Counted from the first letter of the stretch, positions 1 to 5,783 are shown. The stretch is DNA of 5,783 nucleotides from Campylobacteraceae bacterium (GCA_026985495.1 JALSQJ010000003.1:1-5783); one strand, 5' to 3'. Program-made: numbers and translations. Notes: a model not told the origin generated them from the sequence alone.

Positions 1-594
1 CTTATTTTACTTTTAGCTAAATACGCATCGACACAATTAAGAGCAGTACCTACAGGTGCTCAAAACTTTATGGAAGCGTTCCTTGAGGGTGTAATCTCTA
101 TGGGTAAAGATACCATTGGTGAAAAACTTGCTAGAGAATATTTACCACTTGTAGCTACAGTTGGTCTTTTTGTACTTATCTCTAACCTTGTAGGAATTAT
201 TCCTGGTTTTGAGTCTCCAACTTCAAATATTAACGTAACATTACCATTGGCTTTGGTAGTATTTATCTATTACAACTACGAGGGTATTAGAGTAAATGGT
301 GTTAAAAAATATTTTGCACACTTTATGGGTCCTGTACCTCTACTTGCTCCATTAATGTTCCCAATTGAGATTGTATCTCATATTTCAAGAATTATCTCTC
401 TTAGTTTCCGTCTTTTTGGTAACATCAAGGGTGACGACCTCTTTTTATGGGTACTTTTAATGTTGGTTCCATTTTTTGCTCCACTACCAGCCTACCTATT
501 ACTTTCATTCTCTGCGTTGTTACAAACATTTGTATTTATGATTCTTATCTATGTTTACCTTGCAGGTGCCGTAGCAATAGATGAAGACCACTAG
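1..594 (+). CDS. atpB: ATP synthase F0 subunit a (5'-truncated by window edge)
   Basis: Subunit a is the membrane stator of F1F0-ATP synthase. It forms the two proton half-channels against the c-ring. The frame is open from base 1, so the 197 codons seen are the C-terminal part of a protein that usually has about 225-240 residues in this group; the ATG at 70 is internal. Visible: a hydrophobic helix with the family signature around [15 protein letters not shown] (fragment residues about 56-70), a helix near [15 protein letters not shown], then the key helix [10 protein letters not shown]. Its arginine (fragment residue 137, codon 409-411) matches E. coli Arg210, which is essential for proton transfer. 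Nine residues on, an Asp stands where E. coli has Glu219; I recall the GDD form as normal in epsilonproteobacteria. Two more hydrophobic helices end the protein. No other atp gene follows, as expected in this phylum, where atpB sits away from the F1 operon. Identification is near certain. Confidence 0.97.
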   Translation, partial: LILLLAKYASTQLRAVPTGAQNFMEAFLEGVISMGKDTIGEKLAREYLPLVATVGLFVLISNLVGIIPGFESPTSNINVTLPLALVVFIYYNYEGIRVNGVKKYFAHFMGPVPLLAPLMFPIEIVSHISRIISLSFRLFGNIKGDDLFLWVLLMLVPFFAPLPAYLLLSFSALLQTFVFMILIYVYLAGAVAIDEDH

Positions 595-605
595 GTCTTC
601 TTTTT
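583..605 (+). terminator. Candidate Rho-independent terminator overlapping the atpB stop codon
   Basis: GAAGACC (583-589) and GGTCTTC (594-600) form a perfect 7-bp stem with the 4-base loop ACTA, followed at once by TTTTT (601-605). The atpB stop TAG (592-594) lies in the loop and the first base of the 3' arm. The stem has four G-C pairs and the T-run is short, so termination may be partial. The next gene starts only 16 bases after the T-run, so it depends on read-through or on a promoter inside atpB. Confidence 0.6.
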
Positions 606-620
606 AAAAGAGTACAGTTA

Positions 621-881
621 ATGAAACTCTCAACTCCTCTTTTGTCTCTTTTAGTAAACTTTCTACTAGGTGCATCTTGGGCTTTTGCCTTTGTAGGTGC
701 AACTATTACTTTCTCTCTCTATTCAGAACTTGGTATTATCTATGCACTTATCGCCTCTTTACTGGGTCTTATTCCTGGACTTTTTATGGTCTTACTTTTA
801 GAGTACTTTTTCATAAAACAAGAGCAGTTAAATGAGCTTAAAAAACAGACTAAACTACTAGAAAAACTTACTGAAAAATAG
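621..881 (+). CDS. Small two-helix membrane protein of unknown function, downstream of atpB
   Basis: I do not recognise a named family. The 86-residue protein has two strongly hydrophobic segments (about residues 7-33 and 37-63) joined by a short loop (YSELG). A charged tail of about 23 residues follows, rich in Lys, Glu and Gln, with leucines at 70, 73, 80 and 83 that could make a short coiled coil. It therefore looks like a helical hairpin in the inner membrane with a probably cytoplasmic tail. The ATG at 621 has only a weak AAAAGAG upstream as ribosome site. The gene lies 26 bases after atpB, beyond the putative terminator, and its stop abuts the next ATG. From memory, a small integral membrane gene also follows atpB in Campylobacter, which would favour a conserved role near ATP synthase; this is unchecked. 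The hairpin shape recalls AtpI-type helpers, but no sequence motif supports that name. Confidence 0.8.
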   Translation: MKLSTPLLSLLVNFLLGASWAFAFVGATITFSLYSELGIIYALIASLLGLIPGLFMVLLLEYFFIKQEQLNELKKQTKLLEKLTEK

Positions 882-1424
882 ATGATAGCTTACGCAATCA
901 CTGACCCTACAACACTTAAATTTACCACTTTAGAAGATGACCTAAAACGCTTCTCTAAGAGAGCAGATATGATTCTATATAGAGATAAATCTACTGATAT
1001 GTATGCTAAAAATGCTCAACTATTTCTAGCAGAAGCAAGAGAGCATAATTTTAAAAAGATACTTCTTCATAGGAGCTATAAGTTAGCTCATAAATTAGGA
1101 GCTGATGGGGTTCATTTAACCTCTAATCAGTTTAGTGAAATTAGAGAAGCAAAGAGTTTAAATCTATTTGTAACTATTAGTACACATACAAAAGATGAGG
1201 CTTTAAAAGCTCAAATGTTAGGGGCAGATATGATAACCTATAGTCCAATTTTTAAAAGCCCAAACAAAGGTACTCCAAAAGGTGTAGAGGAGCTTAAAGA
1301 GCTTATTGCTTTAGTTGATACTCCTGTTATAGCTTTAGGAGGCATTCTTACTCAAGAGCAGATAGATTTATCTATAGAGAGTGGAGCTTTTGGATTCGCC
1401 TCTATTCGCTATTTTGGAGATTAA
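882..1424 (+). CDS. ThiE/TenI-superfamily protein, diverged thiamine-phosphate-synthase-like
   Basis: A 180-residue TIM-barrel protein related to thiamine phosphate synthase (ThiE), which joins HMP-PP to thiazole phosphate, and to the thiazole tautomerase TenI. ThiE-like signatures in order: an N-terminal AITD strand, YRDK (33-36, the diphosphate-binding Arg and Lys), GADGVHL (73-79), STHT (100-103), SPIFKSPNKGTPKG (121-134, the phosphate loop) and PVIALGGI (148-155). Against this, the Gln before YR is Leu, the usual Asn-Asp pair before the GADG strand is His-Arg (63-64), and the GQDD/GQED that follows it is TSNQ, so the expected Mg2+ ligands are missing. The His-Arg at that place is less unusual among TenI-like proteins, but the TenI catalytic His is Pro here (SPIF). 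It is also shorter than the usual 200-215 residues. The ATG directly follows the upstream stop with no clear ribosome site, which suggests translational coupling. Family is secure; enzymatic activity is doubtful. Confidence 0.85.
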   Translation: MIAYAITDPTTLKFTTLEDDLKRFSKRADMILYRDKSTDMYAKNAQLFLAEAREHNFKKILLHRSYKLAHKLGADGVHLTSNQFSEIREAKSLNLFVTISTHTKDEALKAQMLGADMITYSPIFKSPNKGTPKGVEELKELIALVDTPVIALGGILTQEQIDLSIESGAFGFASIRYFGD

Positions 1425-1461
1425 TCTTTTTTGTTTACATAGGAGCTTATTTTGTCTTTTT

Positions 1462-1503
1462 TTGACTATTTAAAATATATTTTTAAAATTATTTCGGTAT
1501 AAT
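1462..1503 (+). promoter_or_regulatory. Stacked promoters for rpoD
   Basis: The 134-bp gap 1425-1558 is very AT-rich and holds more than one vegetative-type promoter. One reads TTGACT (1462-1467), 16 bases, then TAAAAT (1484-1489), each box one base from consensus. A second is a perfect TATAAT (1498-1503) after TTCGG and T-rich tracts but without a -35 box at normal spacing, a form common in Campylobacterota. A further TATAAT (1525-1530) lies closer to the gene and would leave a very short leader. Which are used cannot be told from sequence. No convincing terminator for the gene ending at 1424 is present, so read-through into rpoD is possible. Confidence 0.65.
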
Positions 1504-1544
1504 GCACAAAAAATAGTACCTATATATAATTCCATAATCCTAAC

Positions 1545-1550
1545 AAGGAG
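1545..1550 (+). promoter_or_regulatory. Ribosome binding site fixing the TTG start of rpoD
   Basis: AAGGAG lies 8 bases before the TTG at 1559. The first in-frame ATG would be codon 109 (RMYLREMG), within conserved region 1.2, and would discard region 1.1. The TTG is therefore the supported start. Confidence 0.85.
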
Positions 1551-1558
1551 TCTTCCTC

Positions 1559-3412
1559 TTGGCTGCAAAAGACATCAATAAAAAATTAGACGAAATATTT
1601 AAAACTTGTAAAAAAGGTGACCTTATTACCTTTGAGAATCTAGCAAAAGAGTTTGAAAAACAACCTACACTAGTACAAGCTAGAAAAATTTTAAAACTTT
1701 CACAAACCTATAAAATAGATTTAGTTACCTCTTCTGAATATGCAAAATTTCTCTCCTCTTCAGAAAAGAAAAAACGTGAAATTGCTCGACAAAAAGAGAT
1801 AGATAGTGGAGAAGCAGAGGAGTTTGATTTTTTAAAAGAGAAGGAGCTTCTTGAGTGGAGTCGTTCGGACTCTCCTGTTCGTATGTATCTTCGAGAGATG
1901 GGTAAAATTCCACTTCTTACTAAAGAGGAAGAGGTCTTTTTAAGTAGAGAGATAGAGGCTGGAGAAGATATTATTTTAGATGCTATCTGTTCTGTTCCTT
2001 ATCTTATTGACTATATTTTAAACTACAAAGAGCCTCTTTTAAATAGAGAGAGACGAGTAAAAGAGCTTTTTAAGAGTTTTGAAGATGAGAAAGAGAGTAG
2101 TGACGATAGTAAAGAGGAGACAGCAGAAGAGGTTACTGCAAAGGCTGAAATGGGTGCAAATAAACGTGTAAAACAGGTTGTCTCATCATTTAAAGCGTTA
2201 GATAAAGCTAAAAAAGAGTGGATGAAAGCTCGTGCCGAACTTGACAATATGCTTGAAAATGATAGTGAAGATGTTGAAAAAATTCTTCATGAAAACATGA
2301 AAGTTGCTTTTAAAAAACAGCAACAGAAACTAGCACTTATAGACCTTGGACCTACCTCTAAGCTGATTAATGAACTTGTAAAAGCAATGGAGACAGCACT
2401 AAAGAGTGATGATGGATTTGATAAAGAGCTAAAGAGATTGGAGTATAAACTACCACTTTTTAATGATAATTTAAAAGAGAACCATAAAAATATTTTAGAA
2501 AATATCTTAGATATGGATAAAGAGGATATTACTGATGCTGTTCCTGAAACAACTATGGTAAGTACCTATGTTGAGATTAAAAAGCTTTATGAAACACGAG
2601 AAGCTAGTAAAGATAGTTTTGACCTTGACCCAGAGAAACTAGCAGAGATTTTAGGTCAAATTCGTCGAGGTAAACATCGTTCAGAGATTGCAAAAACAAG
2701 AATGGCAAAGTCAAATTTACGTTTGGTTGTTTCGATTGCTAAACGTTATACTAACCGTGGCTTACCATTTCTTGACCTTATTCAAGAGGGGAATATTGGT
2801 CTTATGAAAGCTGTTGATAAGTTTGAGTATCAAAAAGGGTATAAGTTCTCTACCTATGCAACTTGGTGGATTCGTCAAGCTATCTCAAGAGCTATTGCAG
2901 ACCAAGCACGTACTATTCGTATTCCTATTCATATGATTGAAACTATTAATAGAATTAATAAAATTATAAGAAAAGGTCTTCAAGAGACAGGAAAAGAGCC
3001 AGATTTAGAGACTATCTCTAAAGAGGTAGGTCTATCAATTGATAAGGTTAAAAATGTCATTAAGATTACCAAAGAGCCTGTGAGTTTAGAGACACCAGTA
3101 GGTGACGAAGATGATGGAAGATTTGGAGACTTTATTGAAGATAAAACAACCATGAGTCCTTCGGATGCAGTTCTAAATGATGATTTAAATAATCAAATTG
3201 ATGAAGTACTTGACCAGCTAAATGAGCGAGAAAAAGCAGTTATTAGAATGCGTTTTGGTCTTTTAGAGGATGAGAGTGACCGAACACTTGAAGAGATAGG
3301 TAAAGAGTTGCGTGTAACGCGTGAGCGTGTACGTCAGATTGAGTCTTCTGCTATTAAAAAACTTAAACACCCAAGAGTGGGTCGTAAACTTAAAAACTAT
3401 ATAGAGGGTTAA
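1559..3412 (+). CDS. rpoD: RNA polymerase primary sigma factor (sigma-70 family, group 1)
   Basis: This is the housekeeping sigma factor that directs RNA polymerase to promoters. The 617-residue product is full length. Domains: region 1.1-like segment (about 1-80, with [11 protein letters not shown]); region 1.2 (103-135, [21 protein letters not shown]); a non-conserved region of about 245 residues (136-380) with a very acidic stretch at 174-192; regions 2.1-2.4 (383-461), including [19 protein letters not shown] and [17 protein letters not shown]; region 3 (about 462-540); and region 4 (545-617), with the helix-turn-helix [20 protein letters not shown]. In the -10 contact helix the E. coli Gln437 equivalent is kept (Gln440) while the Thr440 equivalent is Ser443. 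Region 1.1 and the large non-conserved region mark it as primary, not an alternative sigma. The start is TTG with a good ribosome site. It converges with dnaJ. Confidence is very high. Confidence 0.98.
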   Translation: MAAKDINKKLDEIFKTCKKGDLITFENLAKEFEKQPTLVQARKILKLSQTYKIDLVTSSEYAKFLSSSEKKKREIARQKEIDSGEAEEFDFLKEKELLEWSRSDSPVRMYLREMGKIPLLTKEEEVFLSREIEAGEDIILDAICSVPYLIDYILNYKEPLLNRERRVKELFKSFEDEKESSDDSKEETAEEVTAKAEMGANKRVKQVVSSFKALDKAKKEWMKARAELDNMLENDSEDVEKILHENMKVAFKKQQQKLALIDLGPTSKLINELVKAMETALKSDDGFDKELKRLEYKLPLFNDNLKENHKNILENILDMDKEDITDAVPETTMVSTYVEIKKLYETREASKDSFDLDPEKLAEILGQIRRGKHRSEIAKTRMAKSNLRLVVSIAKRYTNRGLPFLDLIQEGNIGLMKAVDKFEYQKGYKFSTYATWWIRQAISRAIADQARTIRIPIHMIETINRINKIIRKGLQETGKEPDLETISKEVGLSIDKVKNVIKITKEPVSLETPVGDEDDGRFGDFIEDKTTMSPSDAVLNDDLNNQIDEVLDQLNEREKAVIRMRFGLLEDESDRTLEEIGKELRVTRERVRQIESSAIKKLKHPRVGRKLKNYIEG

Positions 3413-3426
3413 GTGTCCCTCCTTTT
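3404..3426 (+). terminator. Candidate short terminator at the rpoD end
   Basis: GAGGG (3404-3408) pairs with CCCTC (3417-3421) across an 8-base loop containing the rpoD TAA stop, followed by CTTTT (3422-3426). The stem is only 5 bp, so it is weak alone. It may act together with the larger hairpin at 3432-3454. Confidence 0.35.
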
Positions 3427-3431
3427 AAAGA

Positions 3432-3454
3432 TTGGCTCTTATTTAGAGAACCAA
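3432..3454. terminator. Candidate bidirectional terminator between convergent rpoD and dnaJ
   Basis: TTGGCTCT (3432-3439) pairs with AGAG (3445-3448) and CCAA (3451-3454), giving 8 bp with a 2-base AA bulge and a 5-base loop. On the + strand it is followed by CCTTTTACTTTT, which suits rpoD. On the - strand it is followed by TCTTT, a poorer tract, which would serve dnaJ. The dnaJ stop codon (3439-3441) lies at the base of the loop. Neither T-run is ideal. Confidence 0.45.
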
Positions 3455-4584
3455 CCTTTTACTTTTGAAAATGCTAAGTCAAAGCTTGAGGTGTGAGGTT
3501 TGCTCTCTACTCCAAAACTCTCTTGTAACTCTGTTAATAACCTCTTTTGTGCATCATTTAGTTTTTTAGGATAGATAACTTTTATTTGTGCTATTAATTT
3601 ACCTTTTCCTCCTCCATGAACATCTTCTACTCCTTCACCTTTAAAGACAAATTGCTCTTTATCTTTTGTTCCAATTTTTAGGTCAAGTTTAAGTTCACCA
3701 TCAAGTGATGGAATGGTAATGGTCTCACCCAATGCTGCTTGAGTAAAGAAGACAGGAACTTCAATGTAGATGTTAGAGCCATCACGAATAAAGTGTTCAT
3801 CCTCTTCTACATTAAATGTTAAGTATAGGTCTCCACGTTGTCCATTTCTAGCTTGATTTCCATAGCCTTGAGCTCTTAATCTGTTCCCAGAATCAACACC
3901 AGCAGGTATATTAATGGTAATAGTATCTGGCTCTTCATGGTAACCTCTACCTGAACAAGAAGCACATTTAGAAGATACTTTTTGTCCCTCTCCATGACAC
4001 TTTGGACAGGTTTGTGCAAATGACATAAATCCTTGTTTCATGACTACTTGCCCTTGACCATTACAGTAGTCACAACTCTCTAGGTTACCACTCTCAGCAC
4101 CTGTACCTTTACAGTCATCACAAGGAACTTTGTACTTAATATCTATTTTCTTCTCACAGCCAAATACAGCCTCTTGAAATTTTAGAGGAAACTCAATTTC
4201 AAAATCTAGGTTGTACTTTTGATTTGCTTGTCGTCTTTGACTATGACCTCCACCAAAACCACCGAAGCCACCTCCTGCTCCACCAAACATAGAGTTAAAC
4301 ATCTCCATAATATCGTCCATGTTTTGGCTTCCACTGAAGCCTCCACCCATACCTTGACCCTCTAAACCAGCTTTTCCATATTTGTCATAGATTGCACGTT
4401 TATCTTTGTCTTTAAGTACCTCATAGGCTTGACTTAATAGTTTAAACTTCTCTTCTGCTTCTTTGTCGTTAGGATTTCGGTCAGGGTGGTACTTCATGGC
4501 AAGTTTACGATATGATTTTTTTAGTTCAGCTCCACTACATGTTCTGCTTACTTCTAAAATTTCATAATAGTCCATTTCTGTCAT
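3439..4584 (-). CDS. dnaJ: Chaperone protein DnaJ (type I Hsp40)
   Basis: DnaJ is the cytoplasmic co-chaperone that brings unfolded proteins to DnaK and stimulates its ATPase. The 381 residues match the family length. Order: J domain (about 4-70) with the essential HPD at 33-35; Gly/Phe-rich linker (about 74-113) that contains a [11 protein letters not shown] segment like the DIF motif of other DnaJs; zinc-binding domain with four intact CxxCxGxG repeats at 155, 171, 193 and 207; and C-terminal beta-sandwich substrate and dimerisation domains (about 220-345). All eight Cys are present, so both zinc sites should form. The first ATG is favoured because GGAG (4590-4593, - strand) lies 5 bases upstream; the next Met (residue 4) would be too far. 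dnaK and grpE are not adjacent. It is divergent from the Dabb gene and converges on rpoD. I see no CIRCE element for HrcA upstream. Confidence 0.98.
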   Translation of the reverse strand: MTEMDYYEILEVSRTCSGAELKKSYRKLAMKYHPDRNPNDKEAEEKFKLLSQAYEVLKDKDKRAIYDKYGKAGLEGQGMGGGFSGSQNMDDIMEMFNSMFGGAGGGFGGFGGGHSQRRQANQKYNLDFEIEFPLKFQEAVFGCEKKIDIKYKVPCDDCKGTGAESGNLESCDYCNGQGQVVMKQGFMSFAQTCPKCHGEGQKVSSKCASCSGRGYHEEPDTITINIPAGVDSGNRLRAQGYGNQARNGQRGDLYLTFNVEEDEHFIRDGSNIYIEVPVFFTQAALGETITIPSLDGELKLDLKIGTKDKEQFVFKGEGVEDVHGGGKGKLIAQIKVIYPKKLNDAQKRLLTELQESFGVESKPHTSSFDLAFSKVKGWFSK

Positions 4585-4617
4585 TGTTACTCCAAGTTAT
4601 TTTCTTAAGATAAATAT

Positions 4618-4656
4618 TGGTCGAATTCTACCATATTTTTGATATAATCGCGACCA
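4618..4656. promoter_or_regulatory. Divergent dnaJ / Dabb-recR promoter region with inverted repeat
   Basis: On the + strand TATAAT (4643-4648) follows TTTTTGA, a common epsilonproteobacterial form, about 37 bases before the Dabb ATG. On the - strand TAGAAT (complement of 4625-4630) preceded by TGG makes an extended -10 for dnaJ, about 40 bases before its ATG. Neither has a convincing -35 box. A perfect 6-bp inverted repeat, TGGTCG (4618-4623) and CGACCA (4651-4656), brackets both boxes, so each -10 is followed within two bases by CGACCA. The two promoters overlap back to back. Confidence 0.55.
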
Positions 4657-4672
4657 TGATAATATATTTAAT

Positions 4673-4677
4673 AGGAG
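4673..4677 (+). promoter_or_regulatory. Ribosome binding site of the Dabb gene
   Basis: AGGAG lies 7 bases before the ATG at 4685, which sets that start. It is the strongest ribosome site of this operon. The following gene, recR, has no comparable site. Confidence 0.8.
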
Positions 4678-4684
4678 CAATATA

Positions 4685-4975
4685 ATGGTGAAACATATTG
4701 TAATGTTTAAATTTAACGATGAGAATAAACAAGAGAATTTATTGAGAGCAAAAGAGATACTAGAAACACTTTTGATAACTGTACCTACATTAAAAAAGAT
4801 GGAGGTGGGTATTAACATCTCACAAGAGAGTAGAGCAATGGACTTGAGCCTATATTCAGAGTTTGATACAATGGAGGGGTTATCTCTTTATGCGAACCAC
4901 CCTGAACATTTGGAAGTAATTAAGTTTATTAAATCGGTGGCTGTTGAGTCTAAAGTTGTTGATTATATCTATTAA
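4685..4975 (+). CDS. Dabb-family (stress-responsive A/B barrel) protein
   Basis: The 96-residue protein matches the small Dabb domain, a ferredoxin-like alpha-beta fold that forms dimeric barrels. Support: the opening strand VKHIVMFKF with the early His, a helix with spaced Leu and Glu (about 14-30), a strand KKMEVGINI, a strand LSLYSEFDTMEGL, then the typical YANHPEHLEVIKFI (68-81) and a final Asp-containing strand (VVDYIY). Members occur in plants and bacteria, some linked to stress, others to polyketide cyclisation; most bacterial ones have no known function, and nothing here names a substrate. No signal peptide or membrane segment is visible, so it should be cytoplasmic. It is the first gene of an operon, with recR 6 bases downstream. 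Family assignment is good, role unknown. Confidence 0.88.
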   Translation: MVKHIVMFKFNDENKQENLLRAKEILETLLITVPTLKKMEVGINISQESRAMDLSLYSEFDTMEGLSLYANHPEHLEVIKFIKSVAVESKVVDYIY

Positions 4976-4981
4976 GTATAA

Positions 4982-5551
4982 ATGAAAAAGTATAAAATAG
5001 AAGCGTTTGAAAATTTGGTATCGGCATTTCAAGAGCTACCGAGTATTGGTAAAAAGTCTGCTATACGAATGGCATACAACATTGTTATGGAAGATAGTTT
5101 TGTAGGTATGAAGTTAGCTCATGCTATTGAAGAGGGGGTCAACACCATTCATCGTTGTAAGAAGTGTCACAATATGAGTGAAGATGAACTCTGTTTTATC
5201 TGTTCAGATGAGTTTAGAGATAAGAGAACACTCTGTATTGTGCAGAGTGCAAAAGATATTATAACTATTGAAGAGAGTGGGCAGTACAAGGGTATCTACT
5301 ATATTGTTACTCAACTTGCTGACCTTGATGAGTATCATTTGAAAGATGCTGTAAAAGGGGTAGAGGAGGTGATATTTGCTTTTCCTCCATCACTTGCAAC
5401 TGATACGATGATACTATATATAGAAGATAAACTTTCAGATAGCTCAATACATTTTACAAAAATTGCACAGGGTGTTCCAACAGGTGTAGAGTTAGATAAC
5501 ATAGATTTGCTTTCTCTTACAAGAGCGATGGAGTTACGTGTTAAAATTTAG
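4982..5551 (+). CDS. recR: Recombination mediator protein RecR
   Basis: RecR works with RecO (and RecF where present) to load RecA onto SSB-coated single-stranded DNA at gaps and breaks. The 189-residue protein has an N-terminal helix-hairpin-helix (LPSIGKKSAIRMA, 19-31), a four-cysteine zinc finger (Cys59, 62, 71, 74; RCKKC and CFIC), a Toprim domain (about 82-160) and the C-terminal segment KIAQGVPTGVELDNIDLLSLTRAME (160-184), which matches the family's usual RLA-GxPxGxxLEYxD. The Toprim part is diverged: the usual CVVE reads CIVQ (Gln88), the SPLDG motif reads ADLDEY, and the usual EGEAT reads ATDTM. The length is a little below the typical 200. The start has no clear ribosome site and follows the Dabb stop by 6 bases, which suggests coupling. 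The identification stands despite the divergence. Confidence 0.94.
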   Translation: MKKYKIEAFENLVSAFQELPSIGKKSAIRMAYNIVMEDSFVGMKLAHAIEEGVNTIHRCKKCHNMSEDELCFICSDEFRDKRTLCIVQSAKDIITIEESGQYKGIYYIVTQLADLDEYHLKDAVKGVEEVIFAFPPSLATDTMILYIEDKLSDSSIHFTKIAQGVPTGVELDNIDLLSLTRAMELRVKI

Positions 5552-5555
5552 TTTT

Positions 5556-5561
5556 AAAGGA
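5556..5561 (+). promoter_or_regulatory. Ribosome binding site choosing GTG 5568 as start
   Basis: AAAGGA lies 6 bases before the GTG at 5568. An upstream in-frame GTG (5538) would overlap recR and has no such site, so 5568 is the better start. Confidence 0.65.
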
Positions 5562-5567
5562 TTTACA

Positions 5568-5783
5568 GTGTTCAATATAAAAAATATACTTTTGGTTCTT
5601 CATGCTATAGTGTTGTCTATGACACTTTCAATAGTACTATTACCCGATATTTGGATGGTAAAAGTTGTAGGTGGTGACCATGCTATTAAAGGAGTAGTTA
5701 TTCCTATTATTTGGACAGTTTATGCAGGAGCTGTTTTTGTGACATCAGGGTTAACCTTCTCTTGGCTAATTAAGAGAGGTTAA
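5568..5783 (+). CDS. Small two-helix membrane protein of unknown function
   Basis: I do not recognise this family. From GTG 5568 the product has 71 residues; the frame also allows GTG 5538 (81 residues), but that overlaps recR by 14 bases and lacks a ribosome site. Two hydrophobic segments (about residues 6-26 and 43-67) are linked by a short polar loop with DIWMVKVVGGDHAIKG, and the protein ends in KRG, as expected of a helical hairpin in the inner membrane. The positive residues near both ends suggest that both termini are cytoplasmic. The stop TAA is the last three bases of the window, so the gene is complete. It starts 16 bases after recR and is likely co-transcribed with it, but nothing ties it to DNA repair. 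Any promoter or terminator beyond it is outside the window. Confidence 0.75.
   Translation: MFNIKNILLVLHAIVLSMTLSIVLLPDIWMVKVVGGDHAIKGVVIPIIWTVYAGAVFVTSGLTFSWLIKRG

Noticed and set aside
70..72. ATG at 70 as the start of atpB
   Set aside because: The frame is open to base 1 with a-subunit-like sequence, and a start here would lose the N-terminal helices; the gene is cut by the window edge.
1418..1432. AGATTAATCT palindrome then a T-run at the end of the ThiE-like gene as a terminator
   Set aside because: The palindrome has no loop and almost no G-C pairs; a stable hairpin is not possible.
1469..1487. Near-palindrome TTTAAAATATATTTTTAAA as a regulator site
   Set aside because: It is pure A/T in an AT-rich promoter region and does not match a Fur or other known box; chance symmetry is likely.
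1725..1913. 62-codon reverse-strand ORF inside rpoD
   Set aside because: It lies within a strongly conserved gene, has no ribosome site or family signature, and is a shadow of the rpoD codons.
2023..2247. 74-codon reverse-strand ORF inside rpoD, rich in Ser and Leu
   Set aside because: The Ser/Leu richness is the antisense reading of the Glu/Lys/Ser-rich non-conserved region of RpoD.
4587..4612. HspR/HAIR- or CIRCE-like operator upstream of dnaJ
   Set aside because: ACTCCAAG and CTTAAG are in the wrong order and imperfect for HAIR; no TTAGCACTC-N9-GAGTGCTAA pattern is present.
4597..4818. 73-codon reverse-strand ORF across the dnaJ/Dabb promoter region
   Set aside because: It overlaps the well-supported Dabb gene and the promoter region and resembles no protein; it is a shadow.
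5538..5567. GTG 5538 as the start of the last gene
   Set aside because: It overlaps recR, has no ribosome site, and adds a polar stretch; GTG 5568 has AAAGGA at good spacing.

Overview
The window is an ordinary AT-rich stretch of bacterial core chromosome. Its gene content and protein style point to a Campylobacterota (epsilonproteobacterial) host, most likely a Sulfurovum- or Sulfurimonas-like sulfur or hydrogen oxidiser. The clues are an ATP synthase a-subunit gene standing apart from other atp genes, an a-subunit with [10 protein letters not shown] after the essential arginine, a diverged RecR, an RpoD of the group-1 type, and promoters that show TATAAT but mostly no clear -35 box. The genus is an inference from memory of these families, not a search result. 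There is no tRNA, rRNA, CRISPR array, insertion sequence or sign of recent transfer.

Left part (1-1424, + strand): the 3' part of atpB, which runs in from the left edge; a hairpin followed by a T-run that overlaps the atpB stop codon; an 86-residue two-helix membrane protein of unknown function; and, directly abutting it, a ThiE/TenI-superfamily protein that lacks several residues of a working thiamine-phosphate synthase. Then comes a 134-bp promoter region (1425-1558) with two or three stacked -10 boxes, leading to rpoD (1559-3412), the housekeeping sigma factor, which starts at TTG.

Middle: rpoD converges on dnaJ (3439-4584, - strand). The 26-bp gap and the gene ends hold hairpins that could stop transcription from both sides. 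dnaJ encodes a complete type I (zinc-binding) Hsp40 co-chaperone.

Right part (4585-5783): a 100-bp divergent promoter region with back-to-back -10 boxes framed by an inverted repeat (TGGTCG / CGACCA) separates dnaJ from a + strand operon. The operon holds a Dabb-family (stress-responsive A/B barrel) protein, recR (recombinational repair) and a small membrane protein that begins at GTG just after recR.

The genes do not form one pathway. They are housekeeping units: energy conversion, transcription, protein folding and DNA repair. I see no strong case for a new multi-gene system. The points most worth a second look are the diverged ThiE-like protein beside atpB, the symmetrical dnaJ/Dabb promoter region, the loss of the usual Toprim acidic residues in RecR, and a 16-codon ORF with a good ribosome site in the rpoD promoter region.
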